Source: Mycobacterium syngnathidarum (GTDB lineage: Bacteria; Actinomycetota; Actinomycetes; Mycobacteriales; Mycobacteriaceae). From it: 27,579 nt of DNA. The DNA lies in contig NZ_MLCL01000050.1 of assembly GCF_001942625.1 (NCBI RefSeq), positions 1 through 27,579 of the forward strand. The letters run 5' to 3'. Positions 16,591-25,166 of the stretch are shown here, in pieces. Made by a program: the position numbers and the translations under genes. Under the pieces are notes generated by a model that saw nothing but the letters and a program-made list of their open reading frames with translations, did not search any database and was not told the DNA's origin. How positions within the stretch are numbered: the first letter of the stretch is position 1; every line of letters starts with the position of its first letter.

Positions 16591-17886
16591 ATGGATACAG
16601 CGCCATCCGCCCTCGGCGAGGAATACGAGAACCAGCCCGTCCCGGAGTCCGCCCGCAAGTCGCTGTTCGCGGTGTCGGCAGTGTGGGTCGGGTTCCCGAT
16701 GATCATGACCTCGGCGGTATTCGCCGGCATCGTCGTCTACAACCTCGGCTTCGTCACCGGGATGGCCGCGATCCTCGTCGGCGACCTCATCCTGATGGGC
16801 TATGTGGGCACGCTGAGCTACCTGGCCGGGCGCTCCGGCAAGAACTTCGCGCTCACCGCGGCGGACACCTTCGGTGCCAAGGGTTTCCGGATCGTCTCGG
16901 CATTCCTGTCCGCGCTGGTGATCGGCTGGTTCGCCTTCCAGACCGGCATGGTGGGTTCGACGCTCAATCTGTCGATGGGCTGGAGCGCGCCGTGGATCAC
17001 CCTGCTGGCCGGCGTGCTGTTCGTAGCGCTGACCTTCGTCGGCATCCGGGCCATCTCGTGGATCGGGGTGGTGGCGTCGGCGCTGTTCATCCCGCTCGGC
17101 GTGGTCGCCGTGGTGTTGGCGGCGGCCGACGGCGGCATCGGTTCCGCACTGTCCTATGGCGGTGGAGCCGGTGCGAGCGCGTTCAGTTTCGGCGTCGCCG
17201 TGACGATGGTCTTCGCATGCTTCGCCGACTCGGGCACCATGACGGCCGATTTCACGCGGTGGGCTCGCAACGGCAAGGAGGGTGCGCTGGCGGCGTTCGC
17301 CGCCTTCCCGGTCGCTTACTTCATCGCACAGCTGGCCGGCGCGCTCGTGGTCGCGCTCGGCGCCGCTGCCGCGCCGGGGACGGCCGGTGGCGACTTCCTG
17401 CATGTCCTGGTCAGCGCCGGGGGAATCTTGGTGCCGTTGGCAATCGTGTTCGTCTTCGTCAACCTGGGCAGTGTGTGCGCGCACTGCCTGTACAACGGCG
17501 CCGTGGGCTTCGGCAATATCACCGGAAAGACGATGCGCCAGTTGACCATCGTGCTCGGCATCGTCGGTACCGCAGCCGCCGTCGCCGGCATCTGGTCGTA
17601 CTTCGCGACGTGGCTGAACATCCTCGGCGTGCTGGTACCCCCGATCGGCATCGTGCTGATCCTCGATCAGCTGGTGTTCGCCCACCGTCGAGCCACCGCT
17701 GCGCTGGCGTGGAAACCGTTCGCGGCGTGGGCAATCGGGGCCGGCGGAGCGCTGCTGACGCACTTCTACGCGCCGCAGCTGTCCGACGCCGTGGTGGCGA
17801 TGGTGGTGGGCGGCCTGGCCTTCACCGCCCTGGCGTACCTGCCGGTGCGCGCCGCGCAGCCCGTCCTGGTGGGAGAGACCGCATGA
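16591..17886 (+). CDS. NCS1-family permease (cytosine/purine permease type)
   Basis: This 431-residue membrane protein has about 12 hydrophobic spans and belongs to the nucleobase:cation symporter-1 family (CodB-like). The early segment [20 protein letters not shown] resembles the first span of that family, and [20 protein letters not shown] is the substrate/sodium-site loop. I start it at ATG16591. The frame is open to 16546, but the extra residues read PYTAPYTA from the duplicated operator and are not a protein feature. The stop overlaps the hydrolase start (ATGA), so the substrate is likely what that enzyme cleaves or its precursor: biuret or a related ureide. Uptake of a pyrimidine or cyanuric-acid-like ring is an alternative. 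Confidence 0.85.
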   Translation: MDTAPSALGEEYENQPVPESARKSLFAVSAVWVGFPMIMTSAVFAGIVVYNLGFVTGMAAILVGDLILMGYVGTLSYLAGRSGKNFALTAADTFGAKGFRIVSAFLSALVIGWFAFQTGMVGSTLNLSMGWSAPWITLLAGVLFVALTFVGIRAISWIGVVASALFIPLGVVAVVLAAADGGIGSALSYGGGAGASAFSFGVAVTMVFACFADSGTMTADFTRWARNGKEGALAAFAAFPVAYFIAQLAGALVVALGAAAAPGTAGGDFLHVLVSAGGILVPLAIVFVFVNLGSVCAHCLYNGAVGFGNITGKTMRQLTIVLGIVGTAAAVAGIWSYFATWLNILGVLVPPIGIVLILDQLVFAHRRATAALAWKPFAAWAIGAGGALLTHFYAPQLSDAVVAMVVGGLAFTALAYLPVRAAQPVLVGETA

Positions 17887-18569
17887 TCACGATTGAGGCC
17901 AACCCCTACGTCTGGCCGTACGACGGTGACATCCCCGCCCGGCGCACCGCATTGATCAACGTCGACTGGCAGGTCGACTTCTGCGGCGAAGGCGGCTACG
18001 TCGACACCATGGGGTACGACCTGTCACTGGTGCGGGCCCCGCTCGGACCCGCCCAGGAGGTGCTCACCGCGGCCCGCGCGGCCGGGCTGTTCATCGTTCA
18101 CACCCGCGAAGGGCACCGGCCCGATTTATCGGACCTGCCGGCGAACAAGCGCTGGCGTTCGGCCCAGATCGGGGCCGAGATCGGTTCGCCCGGCCCATGC
18201 GGACGGATTCTCACCCGCGGTGAGCCGGGTTGGGAACTCGTGCCCGAGATGGCTGCTCTGCCAGGTGAACCCGTCATCGACAAGCCGGGAAAGGGCAGCT
18301 TCTACGCGACCGATCTGGACCTGGTCCTGCGCACCCGGGGCATCACGCACATCATCTTCACCGGCATCACCACCGATGTGTGCGTGCACACCACGATGCG
18401 CGACGCCAACGACCGCGGCTACGAATGCCTGGTCGTCTCCGATGCCACCGGGGCCACCGACTACGCCAATCACGTTGCGGCGCTGAACATGATCACCATG
18501 CAGGGTGGGGTCTTCGGGGCACATGCCACCAGCTCCGATGTGGTGGCCGCGCTCAAGGAACTGCGATGA
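17883..18569 (+). CDS. biuH: Cysteine hydrolase, probable biuret amidohydrolase (BiuH-like)
   Basis: This 228-residue isochorismatase-fold amidohydrolase has the catalytic triad Asp28 (in NVDWQVDF), Lys134 (in IDKPGKGSF) and Cys167 (in TTDVCVHTT), with Gln207 in MQGGVFG. As I recall it, Rhizobium leguminosarum biuret hydrolase has Asp36, Lys142, Cys175 and Gln215, the same spacing throughout with a constant offset of eight. The segments [35 protein letters not shown] and [14 protein letters not shown] are also BiuH-like. The expected reaction is biuret to allophanate plus ammonia. An allophanate hydrolase would be needed and is not in the window. RutB-type ureidoacrylate hydrolase is the main alternative. 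Confidence 0.8.
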   Translation: MITIEANPYVWPYDGDIPARRTALINVDWQVDFCGEGGYVDTMGYDLSLVRAPLGPAQEVLTAARAAGLFIVHTREGHRPDLSDLPANKRWRSAQIGAEIGSPGPCGRILTRGEPGWELVPEMAALPGEPVIDKPGKGSFYATDLDLVLRTRGITHIIFTGITTDVCVHTTMRDANDRGYECLVVSDATGATDYANHVAALNMITMQGGVFGAHATSSDVVAALKELR

Positions 18570-19288
18570 CCACGGTGCGGGTCGCCGAGCCGGTCTCCCT
18601 GCGGGACCGGGTTTACCTCGACCTCGGCAAAAGACTCATGGCCGGTGAGATCGACCATCGCACCCGGCTGGTCGAGTCCCAGCTGTGCGAGACGCTGGAG
18701 GTCAGCCGGACGCCACTGCGCGAGGCGCTGGTCCGGCTGCATGCGGACGGCATGCTCGAACGCAGGCCCGACGGGTACTACCCGGTCGCGCTGGACATCC
18801 CGGGCGTGCGCGATCTCTACGAGCTGCGCATCACCATCGAGCTACGCGGCATCAGCCGGATCCTGGAAACCGACGAGCTGCACTACGACAAGGACCGGCT
18901 CACGGCGTTGCGCACGGAGTGGTCAGAACTGAAGGCCAGCCCACCTCCGCCGGACGGCGACATGGTGCTGCGCGACGAGTCTTTCCACGTCGAGCTGTGC
19001 GCGGCGTCCGGCAACCTGGCGATGGTCGCCACCCTCGACAACATCAACCGCCGGATCCGGTTGATCCGGATGTATGACTTCGTCACCGAGGAACGCGTGA
19101 TCGCCACCATCGACGAGCACCTCGGAATCGTCGACCTGCTGCTCGACGACCAGTTCGACGCCGGCCGCGCGGCCTTGCACGAACATGTCGGGGCAAGCTT
19201 CGAGGTGGTCGAACGGCGTGCGTTGCGCGCGCTGAGCGCGCGGGCGTTGGGTCAATCGGTGACGTCGCTTGAGGCGATGTGGAAGTAG
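18566..19288 (+). CDS. GntR-family transcriptional regulator, FCD subfamily
   Basis: This 240-residue protein has an N-terminal winged helix (about residues 10-75: [38 protein letters not shown], then [13 protein letters not shown]). A C-terminal all-helical FCD effector domain follows, including [24 protein letters not shown] and a final [11 protein letters not shown] with its metal-binding histidine. The start overlaps the hydrolase stop (ATGA), making it the third gene of the permease-hydrolase operon. It probably represses this operon through the GTATAC palindromes at 16569-16586 and releases on binding the substrate. It converges on the esterase gene with a 7-bp gap. Confidence 0.92.
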   Translation: MTTVRVAEPVSLRDRVYLDLGKRLMAGEIDHRTRLVESQLCETLEVSRTPLREALVRLHADGMLERRPDGYYPVALDIPGVRDLYELRITIELRGISRILETDELHYDKDRLTALRTEWSELKASPPPPDGDMVLRDESFHVELCAASGNLAMVATLDNINRRIRLIRMYDFVTEERVIATIDEHLGIVDLLLDDQFDAGRAALHEHVGASFEVVERRALRALSARALGQSVTSLEAMWK

Positions 19289-19295
19289 CTGGCAG

Positions 19296-20660
19296 TTACT
19301 CTTCGTCTGCGCCGGGCAGAGTACGTTGTCGCACACCAGGGGTGCCGAGTGTGCTGGCAAGCCACGGCAGGGCGGCGGCAAACGCCGCCCCGGCAGAGTC
19401 GAAGCTGTGCGTGCCTTTGTATCCGACCACTGAGCATTCGACGTTGTAACCGCTCAGCAGGGCGCACAGCTTGTTCGCGTTGGCGGCGTGCTCCTCGGAG
19501 AAGGTGTCCCAGTCGCCGATCGTCTCCTCGGAGGGCGGCGTCATGCTGGGGTCGCGATGGACGGTCGGGGTGTCTTCCGCGACACCGAGCCACGCAGCCA
19601 TGTCTTTGTACGGGCCGTGCCGGGTGATGATCGTCCTGGGATCGAAGGCTTCCCACGCTGCTTGGTCGCCGCCGAACAACCTCGCGACGGTTTGGTCTTT
19701 CGTACCCGCATTGGGGCCGAGGGTCCCGTCGAGCCAGACGATGGCGCTGAACATCTCGGGGTTGCGAACCGCGGTGGTCAGCGAGCAGGTAGCGCCAGAG
19801 GACCAGCCGGCCAGCCCCCAGTTCTCGGCTTTCGGGCTGACTCCGAAGCGGGAGATCATGTACGGCACCACATCTTTGGTCAGATGGGCGGCGGCATTGC
19901 CGCGTAGGCCGTCGACGCACTCTGTGTCGTTGTTGAATTTCCCTGAGGTGTCCGGGAATACGATGATCGGCGCGTTGCCGTGATGTAGTGCCGCAAAGCT
20001 GTCCAACGTCTCCAGCGCATCGGTCGACTGCAACCAGTCGTTCGGGTGATTGAACTCGCCGCCCATCATGATGACCGCGGGCAGTTTGGGGGGAGGGCTG
20101 CTGGAGAACCAGGCGGGTGGTAGATAAACGGTCTCGGTCCGGTGCGCGAAACCCGATGCATCCCCAGGGATGTTCACTCGCACCACGGTGCCGCGGGTTG
20201 GCACCCCACCTGTTTGCTGAAGTGCCGCAAGCTGGGCTTCATCGATCCATTGGTCGGGTTCCGAGTGCGTCAACCGGAGCCAGGCTGCACGTACTGTCGG
20301 GAAATAGCCGGTCGCCGTGTTGAGGGCCGCTAAGCCGCAGACGACCACCATCACCACGGCGAGCACAGAGATCGACCGGCGCCACCATGGGCTGCCGGAC
20401 CAACCGGCGATCAACACCGTCGCGGCGAAGCCGAACATCGCCGTCCAGAACACGGCACCGAACGAAATGGCCTCTGCGGACCAGCCCTGGTCCCTCACGA
20501 ACAGCCGGGCTGCTGCGGCGAGACCCACACCTACGAGCACTGCGGCGAGCAGCCACCGCCGCATCCACTCCTGGGATCGTCCGCGACCGATTGCGACCAC
20601 GATCGTGACCAGTGCCACCAGTTGCAGAGTGATCGGGATCAGACCGCTGGTCAGTGACAT
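19296..20660 (-). CDS. Membrane-anchored esterase of the antigen 85/esterase D type
   Basis: This 454-residue protein starts with four predicted membrane spans (about residues 5-25, 37-54, 66-87 and 97-116). A periplasmic alpha/beta hydrolase domain of the PF00756 type follows. The nucleophile elbow is GWSSG with Ser287, the terminal histidine is His417 in GTHSFDSAG, and MMGGEFNHPNDW near residue 199 would form the oxyanion region. The family includes mycolyltransferases and related wall-lipid esterases, so an acyl transfer or hydrolysis role at the envelope is likely; the substrate is unknown. A degraded paralogue of both ends of this gene lies at 23415-23597. The 255-bp gap upstream, to the divergent sugar transferase, must hold both promoters. 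I see no certain elements in it. Confidence 0.82.
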   Translation of the reverse strand: MSLTSGLIPITLQLVALVTIVVAIGRGRSQEWMRRWLLAAVLVGVGLAAAARLFVRDQGWSAEAISFGAVFWTAMFGFAATVLIAGWSGSPWWRRSISVLAVVMVVVCGLAALNTATGYFPTVRAAWLRLTHSEPDQWIDEAQLAALQQTGGVPTRGTVVRVNIPGDASGFAHRTETVYLPPAWFSSSPPPKLPAVIMMGGEFNHPNDWLQSTDALETLDSFAALHHGNAPIIVFPDTSGKFNNDTECVDGLRGNAAAHLTKDVVPYMISRFGVSPKAENWGLAGWSSGATCSLTTAVRNPEMFSAIVWLDGTLGPNAGTKDQTVARLFGGDQAAWEAFDPRTIITRHGPYKDMAAWLGVAEDTPTVHRDPSMTPPSEETIGDWDTFSEEHAANANKLCALLSGYNVECSVVGYKGTHSFDSAGAAFAAALPWLASTLGTPGVRQRTLPGADEE

Positions 20661-20915
20661 GGGTAATCCGAATTGGGTGAGGTCGATTCATTTGCCGGAT
20701 TCACGATTCTCCAACTTTCGGACCTGAGTATGCGGAAAACCGCACTGGCATCGGACTATACCGATGGGTGGCTTCGCGAGTAGGTCAGGTGAAATCACAT
20801 TGAGACGGTCGCAACGGGTGTTCCCGGCTGAAAACGCTGTTCGAGCAGTACCTACGCGCAATAATCACGGGGGCATAGTTGAGGATGGGAACGTCCCCTT
20901 GGAGTTGATTACGTC

Positions 20916-22424
20916 GTGAATGAGCCTCGGACTACGTCGGTTGGCGCGAAAACAGGTACCTTCGCCGACCCGGGCGCCGCACCCGCGGCGGTGCAGGCGC
21001 AAGCTCAGCGGTGGAGATCCTCATATCGTCGTCGTGTCCTGCTCGTCGACGCGTTCGTCCTCGCGGTGGTTGTCGCGTTCGCCGAATGGATCGGAACGGC
21101 TCAGGCGCATCGCCATTTCGCCAGCTTTACCACCGCAACTGCTTTTTCAGTCGGAATATATATCGGTTGGTTGATCGCGCTCGGATATGTGCATTCGCGC
21201 GATCTCACGCTGGTGGGGCAGGAGGCCGAGGAATACCGGCTCGTTGCCGCGGCGACCGGATGGACATTCGCGATTGCCGCGGCCGCCGAAGTCTTCCTCG
21301 ACATGCCGATTTCGCGTATCCAATTCGGGGTCACCTTCGGCCTCGGGTTCATCGGCCTGTTCGTGGCTCGGCATCTGCTGCGCGCGGACGTGCGTCGCCG
21401 TCGAAAGCGGGGAAAATACCTCTCCCGAGTCGTCGCATTGGGCGGTCTCGATGCCGCGCGCATCTTGTCCGAGTATTTTCAGCGTTCGCCCAGCGCGGGA
21501 TACCAGCTCGTCGGCGTCCTCATGCCGGATGCCGGCGACATGATCGGGCAGGACGTCGAGATGCCCACCGGTCCCGTTCCCGTCCTCGGGTTCAACCATG
21601 ACAGCGAGATCGAGGCGGCCGTGCAAGCGGCCGGCGCGGACTCACTGGCGGCGGTGTATGCGGGGGACTTCGGGCCTGAGAAGGTCAAATTCCTCGCGTG
21701 GCGTATGCAGGCGATCAACACCGGACTCATCGTCGTCCCGGGTTTGACAGAGGTCGCGACGCACCGGCTGCAGCTGCGCCCGCTGGAGAATCTGCCGCTC
21801 TTCGTGATCGAAGCACCAACCCACGACAGAGTCTCGACGATCACCAAACGAATCCTCGATCTCACCCTCGGCGTGATCGGAACCATCATCGCGCTTCCGG
21901 TTATCGCATTGGCTGGGCTGGCGATCAAGCTCGATGACCGGGGCCCGGTGTTCTATCGGCAGGAGCGAGTCGGCCTCGACCAGAAGACGTTCAGGATCTT
22001 CAAGCTGAGAACCATGCATGTCGGCACCGACAAATTGCCGAAAACCAATGAGCAGCATGCCGAGAGCATGTTCAACAAGCGTTCGTCTTCGTCCAGCGTC
22101 ACCAAGGTCGGAAAATTCCTGCGAGCCACCAGCATCGACGAGTTGCCCCAGTTGTTCAACGTGCTGGGCGGTTCGATGAGCGTCGTGGGGCCGCGCCCCC
22201 TAGTACCGGGCGAAGCCGGGACGGACGCCGCATTCCTGGAGCACAGAGAGCACGTCAAGCCCGGCATGACGGGATTGTGGCAGGTGTCCGGGCGTTCTGA
22301 TCTCGAGGATAGAGACCGAGTTCGGCTCGATCGGTCCTATGCCGGCAACTGGTCGGTGATCGGGGACCTGGTGATCATCTGGCGCACGATCGGTGCGGTT
22401 CTCAAGCGCAAGGGCGCGTACTGA
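20916..22424 (+). CDS. Polyprenyl-phosphate sugar-1-phosphate transferase (WbaP/WcaJ type)
   Basis: This 502-residue enzyme starts a lipid-linked glycan by moving a sugar-1-phosphate from a nucleotide sugar onto polyprenyl phosphate at the inner membrane. It has four N-terminal spans (about residues 42-60, 75-93, 108-126 and 134-151) and a CoA-binding-like middle domain. The bacterial sugar transferase domain (PF02397) begins with the membrane hairpin LDLTLGVIGTIIALPVIALA, then VFYRQERVGLDQKTFRIFKLRTM, SIDELPQLFNVLGGSMSVVG-PRPL and KPGMTGLWQVSGRS. The GTG at 20916 has GGAG 11 bases upstream. It is complete. The sugar cannot be told from sequence. Its presence suggests a surface glycan pathway, perhaps the acceptor for the neighbouring aminoacyl-carrier module. 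Confidence 0.92.
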   Translation: MNEPRTTSVGAKTGTFADPGAAPAAVQAQAQRWRSSYRRRVLLVDAFVLAVVVAFAEWIGTAQAHRHFASFTTATAFSVGIYIGWLIALGYVHSRDLTLVGQEAEEYRLVAAATGWTFAIAAAAEVFLDMPISRIQFGVTFGLGFIGLFVARHLLRADVRRRRKRGKYLSRVVALGGLDAARILSEYFQRSPSAGYQLVGVLMPDAGDMIGQDVEMPTGPVPVLGFNHDSEIEAAVQAAGADSLAAVYAGDFGPEKVKFLAWRMQAINTGLIVVPGLTEVATHRLQLRPLENLPLFVIEAPTHDRVSTITKRILDLTLGVIGTIIALPVIALAGLAIKLDDRGPVFYRQERVGLDQKTFRIFKLRTMHVGTDKLPKTNEQHAESMFNKRSSSSSVTKVGKFLRATSIDELPQLFNVLGGSMSVVGPRPLVPGEAGTDAAFLEHREHVKPGMTGLWQVSGRSDLEDRDRVRLDRSYAGNWSVIGDLVIIWRTIGAVLKRKGAY

Positions 22425-22431
22425 CGCGCGG

Positions 22432-23379
22432 CTACAAGCCCATCGCGGTACGCACCTGGCCCGGCCACGAGGACGGATCCAATCCGTGAGTTCGCAGTAG
22501 TCCCAGGGCAATTCGCTCCATACCGAAACCCACGCAGGCGCTGTGTGCGACACCGCCATCGGTGGTGCGCAAGTTGAATGTCTGACCGAAGTGGTCTCGG
22601 TGGCAATTGGCCGACACCACGGCAGTGCCGTCATGCAGGTCGCCGTACAGCCGCACCAGCAGCTCGGTCTTCAGCTCCTCTTCACGCTGGTTTGCGGCCA
22701 GCATTTTGCCAACCCGGCCGAAGAAGGGGTCGTTGGCCGGAGCGGGCCGCGCGTCCAGGCCGAGCGCGGTCAGCACCGCCATGCCGTGGTCCACCCAGCT
22801 GTCACGATGTGTCTGCGCTTGTTCGGGGGTCCCGACCAGAACGTACTCGTGCATCCGAAACGCCTGCATCCGGGCCGGATCGATGGACGGCTCGTGCCGG
22901 AAGCAGTAACCGTAGATATCCATCAGCACACCGCCGTCCGGCAGATTCGACGGTAGCGTCGCATAGCTCGGGTGGCACGCCGCCGAAACCAGCATGGTGC
23001 CAGCGGAATTCAGATGTCCATCCCACGGCAGCCCGGCATCCCGGTCTGCCAACAGTGCCCGGTGCTCGGCGTTTCCGCCGGTGAACGTCGAGATGGCCCC
23101 GGTCAGGTCCGGGAAGGACGCGATGTAGTCGGTCTTCTCGAACTGATCGCGCGGGAAGACGGGTGGGAACCGAAGGACCTTCGCGCGGTCACCATGAACC
23201 TCGGTGCCTTTGCGTCGGACCGCGTAATCGACACCGTCGACGATATCCTCGAAAACCGCTCCACGGCCGTACAGGCCGTCGATGCCCATCGGCACGAGCA
23301 AGCCGGTGGCGACGAGTTCATCGCGGAACTGCCGGCGTGCGGATTCGAGTTGTGTATCCACGTCGCGAGCTTCGGTCAT
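22432..23379 (-). CDS. Amino acid:[carrier protein] ligase (seryl-tRNA synthetase-like)
   Basis: This 315-residue class II aminoacyl-tRNA synthetase core has no tRNA-binding domain. The enzymes of this type characterised from Bradyrhizobium activate glycine or alanine and load it on the phosphopantetheine of a small carrier protein. The zinc ligands expected of the atypical SerRS lineage are Cys135 (SAACHPSY), Glu178 (RMHEYV) and Cys282 (HSACVGFG). Motif 2 is CFRHEPS (159-165) and motif 3 is GFGMERIALGLL (285-296). The carrier and pantetheinyl transferase genes lie 1.5 kb away (24907-25571), on the opposite strand. It follows the lipase and the esterase remnant on the minus strand, probably as one old operon. 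Which amino acid it uses is unknown. Confidence 0.88.
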   Translation of the reverse strand: MTEARDVDTQLESARRQFRDELVATGLLVPMGIDGLYGRGAVFEDIVDGVDYAVRRKGTEVHGDRAKVLRFPPVFPRDQFEKTDYIASFPDLTGAISTFTGGNAEHRALLADRDAGLPWDGHLNSAGTMLVSAACHPSYATLPSNLPDGGVLMDIYGYCFRHEPSIDPARMQAFRMHEYVLVGTPEQAQTHRDSWVDHGMAVLTALGLDARPAPANDPFFGRVGKMLAANQREEELKTELLVRLYGDLHDGTAVVSANCHRDHFGQTFNLRTTDGGVAHSACVGFGMERIALGLLRTHGLDPSSWPGQVRTAMGL

Positions 23380-23414
23380 CCGCCAACCCTATCGTCGGCA
23401 GGCCGGTACCGGAC

Positions 23415-23597
23415 CTACTTCTCGCCGGTCCCCGGCAGTGAGCGTTCCCGCACCTCGGGCGTGCCCAAGCGCACTGGCGAGCCAGGGGAGCGCTACGGCG
23501 AACGCGGTGCCTGCAGATTGGAAGACGTGCTTCCGACCACCGAGCATTCGACGTTGTAGCCGCTTGGGATCAGTCCATCGGTCAGTGACAGGTTCAT
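23415..23597 (-). pseudogene. Internally deleted, frameshifted remnant of an esterase gene
   Basis: The minus strand starts ATG at 23597, overlapping the lipase stop by ATGA, and reads MNLSLTDGLIP, like MSLTSGLIP at the start of the 19296-20660 esterase. It then jumps straight to SGYNVECSVVG, which matches that esterase near residue 402. A frameshift follows (stop at 23495-23493 in the first frame). The other frames continue FQSAGTAFAVALPWLASALG and then TPEVRERSLPGTGEK, ending TAG at 23415. About 1.2 kb of the middle, including the catalytic serine, is gone, and the histidine region is damaged. It was once the second gene of an operon with the lipase. Confidence 0.85.
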
Positions 23598-24787
23598 CTG
23601 GGTCGGCTCTCGCAGTCGTTGGATGCCGGCACCGATCTGAATCGGTCGTTGATCCACGCCAGCGTCGCGGCTGAATCGGGTCGCGGCTCGGGTTGCCGTT
23701 GGACGGTGATCGTGTCGCCCATCTTGCAGGCGGCCTCTACCGCGCGATCGGTCCAGGCGGCCGGGCTGAGCGGCTCGTCACCGCTGTAGCTGACCAGCAT
23801 CGGCGCCTGCGCCGGCCCCTGCGGCAGGTTGGTCTTCTGGATGAAACCCCGCAGGGTGTTCATCGCATCCGCGTCGGCAGGCCGCAGGTCGCCGGCCGGA
23901 ACTTGTCCTGCCACCTGCCGGGCAGTGGGGGCCGGTTGACAGCCGAGCAGGGTATTCCATTGTTGGGTCGCGGCACCGCGTCGGTACTCGTCGAGGTTGA
24001 CGACTTCGGGGTACTCGGCGTGGAGGGCCGCTACGAAGCGGGCAATTGCCACCTTCTGGTCGTCGTTCAATGTGCCGTTCTGGGCGGCCTCAGCAAGCCC
24101 GTTGAGGTCGGAAATCGGTGAGATGCTCACCGAACCCACGAAATTGCCATCGAAGTTGTTGTAGTCGACGGCAAGTTCGTTGGCGGCCCATGCGGCCTGA
24201 CCACCCTCGTTGATCCCGATTGCCAGCCATGACGTCGATGACTGGGGCTCCTCGGTATGGGCCGCCTGTGCAGCGTCGATCATGTTGTATCCGCCGGTCG
24301 TGGAGTCGAGATACGGGTGATAGGTGTCGTCGTAGTTAGTGTCGGCCGTCGGCTTGCCGAGACCTTGGAAATCCGGAACCGCCACGACGTAACCCGCCTT
24401 CAGCAACGCCACAACCGTCGGTGCCAGGTCGAGCAGGGTGGGTGAGAGGGAAGGGGCGCAGTCCGCGGTTGTGCCGGTGACCGGACGACCCACCACTACG
24501 ATCGGGAATCCGTCCTCGGGGGCCTCGGTCTTCGGTGTGAAAACCGATGTATTGAAATGGGTTTCACCGTCGTAGATACCTGATCGGGAAATGTGGGTGA
24601 CGAGGTTCATGGCCGCGGCGGCATCACGGACGGAATCGGCAACGTTCGTCAGCGGAACGGAGCCGAGATGGTGGGGGTCGGCTGCGTCACCCGAACCGGC
24701 CTTCTCGGCGTCGGTCTCGGCGTGCGATCCGCAACCGGTGAGTGCCAGCATGGCTGCGGTGATCATTGCCAGACTGCGACGCATCAT
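23594..24787 (-). CDS. Lipoprotein of the secretory lipase (LIP) family lacking the nucleophile serine
   Basis: This 397-residue protein starts at ATG24787 after GGGGGAG. ATG24784 is nearly as good, and TTG24790 is less likely. Residues 1-19 are a lipoprotein signal peptide with lipobox LTGC (Cys19), so it should be anchored on the outer face of the membrane. The rest resembles PF03583 lipases: GFPIVVVGRPVTGTTADCAPS, GYVVAVPDFQGLG, GGYNMIDAAQAA and a C-terminal VSYSGDEPLSPAAWTDRA. At the nucleophile elbow, where GxSxGG is expected, it reads GINEGGQAA with Asn193. It may therefore be a binding protein or have an altered mechanism. The terminal histidine is also not clear. It is divergent from the carrier gene. 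Confidence 0.82.
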   Translation of the reverse strand: MMRRSLAMITAAMLALTGCGSHAETDAEKAGSGDAADPHHLGSVPLTNVADSVRDAAAAMNLVTHISRSGIYDGETHFNTSVFTPKTEAPEDGFPIVVVGRPVTGTTADCAPSLSPTLLDLAPTVVALLKAGYVVAVPDFQGLGKPTADTNYDDTYHPYLDSTTGGYNMIDAAQAAHTEEPQSSTSWLAIGINEGGQAAWAANELAVDYNNFDGNFVGSVSISPISDLNGLAEAAQNGTLNDDQKVAIARFVAALHAEYPEVVNLDEYRRGAATQQWNTLLGCQPAPTARQVAGQVPAGDLRPADADAMNTLRGFIQKTNLPQGPAQAPMLVSYSGDEPLSPAAWTDRAVEAACKMGDTITVQRQPEPRPDSAATLAWINDRFRSVPASNDCESRPR

Positions 24788-24893
24788 CAACTCCCCCTCG
24801 GGTGGTGTGCGGTTTTAGCCTAGTCAGGCCGGCGGCTGCGCTTCGCCGAATTCCTCATGGGAAATCGCCGGCACATTGCCTTCGGCCGCGTCT

Positions 24894-24899
24894 TATGCT
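24894..24899 (+). promoter_or_regulatory. Probable -10 element of the carrier protein gene
   Basis: TATGCT fits TANNNT and lies seven bases before the ATG at 24907, with only a weak GGCGAG between. This predicts a leaderless message for the carrier, pantetheinyl transferase and hydrolase genes. No convincing -35 element is seen. Confidence 0.45.
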
Positions 24900-24906
24900 G
24901 GCGAGC

Positions 24907-25143
24907 ATGCGGGAAGCAATTCAGAAGGCATTGGCGGATCACGGAAGAATGTCGGTCGATCCGACCGGTGTCGATGCCGACGCTGACCTCTACGAACTCG
25001 GCCTGACCTCTCATGCGTCGGTCAACGTCATGCTGGCCCTAGAGGACGAGTTCGACATCGAATTCCCGGACGAGGCGCTGAAAAAATCGACTTTTGCTTC
25101 GATCAACAACATCGAAGCCGCCATCAACGGCCTTACCAAGTAG
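24907..25143 (+). CDS. Acyl carrier protein, probable aminoacyl carrier
   Basis: This 78-residue four-helix carrier protein has its phosphopantetheine attachment serine as Ser35 in LGLTSHASV, with TSH in place of the usual DSL. The following helix VNVMLALEDEFDIEFPDEAL is typical of ACPs. The FPDEAL...STFASI pattern near the C-terminus recalls the small carriers paired with amino acid:carrier ligases. It should be loaded by the PPTase 23 bp downstream and charged by the ligase at 22432-23379. I chose ATG24907 because homology starts there; the longer open frame upstream is non-coding. It is not the fatty-acid synthase ACP, whose gene context would be different. Confidence 0.88.
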   Translation: MREAIQKALADHGRMSVDPTGVDADADLYELGLTSHASVNVMLALEDEFDIEFPDEALKKSTFASINNIEAAINGLTK

Positions 25144-25166
25144 CACGTGTCGGTGCCGGAAGGCCC

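Noticed and set aside
15615..18569. 984-codon plus-strand frame running through the amt, permease and hydrolase region
   Set aside because: It is antisense to amt and out of frame with the permease. Only its last 228 codons are real, as the biuret hydrolase-like gene from 17883. The open length is a GC-rich frame artefact.
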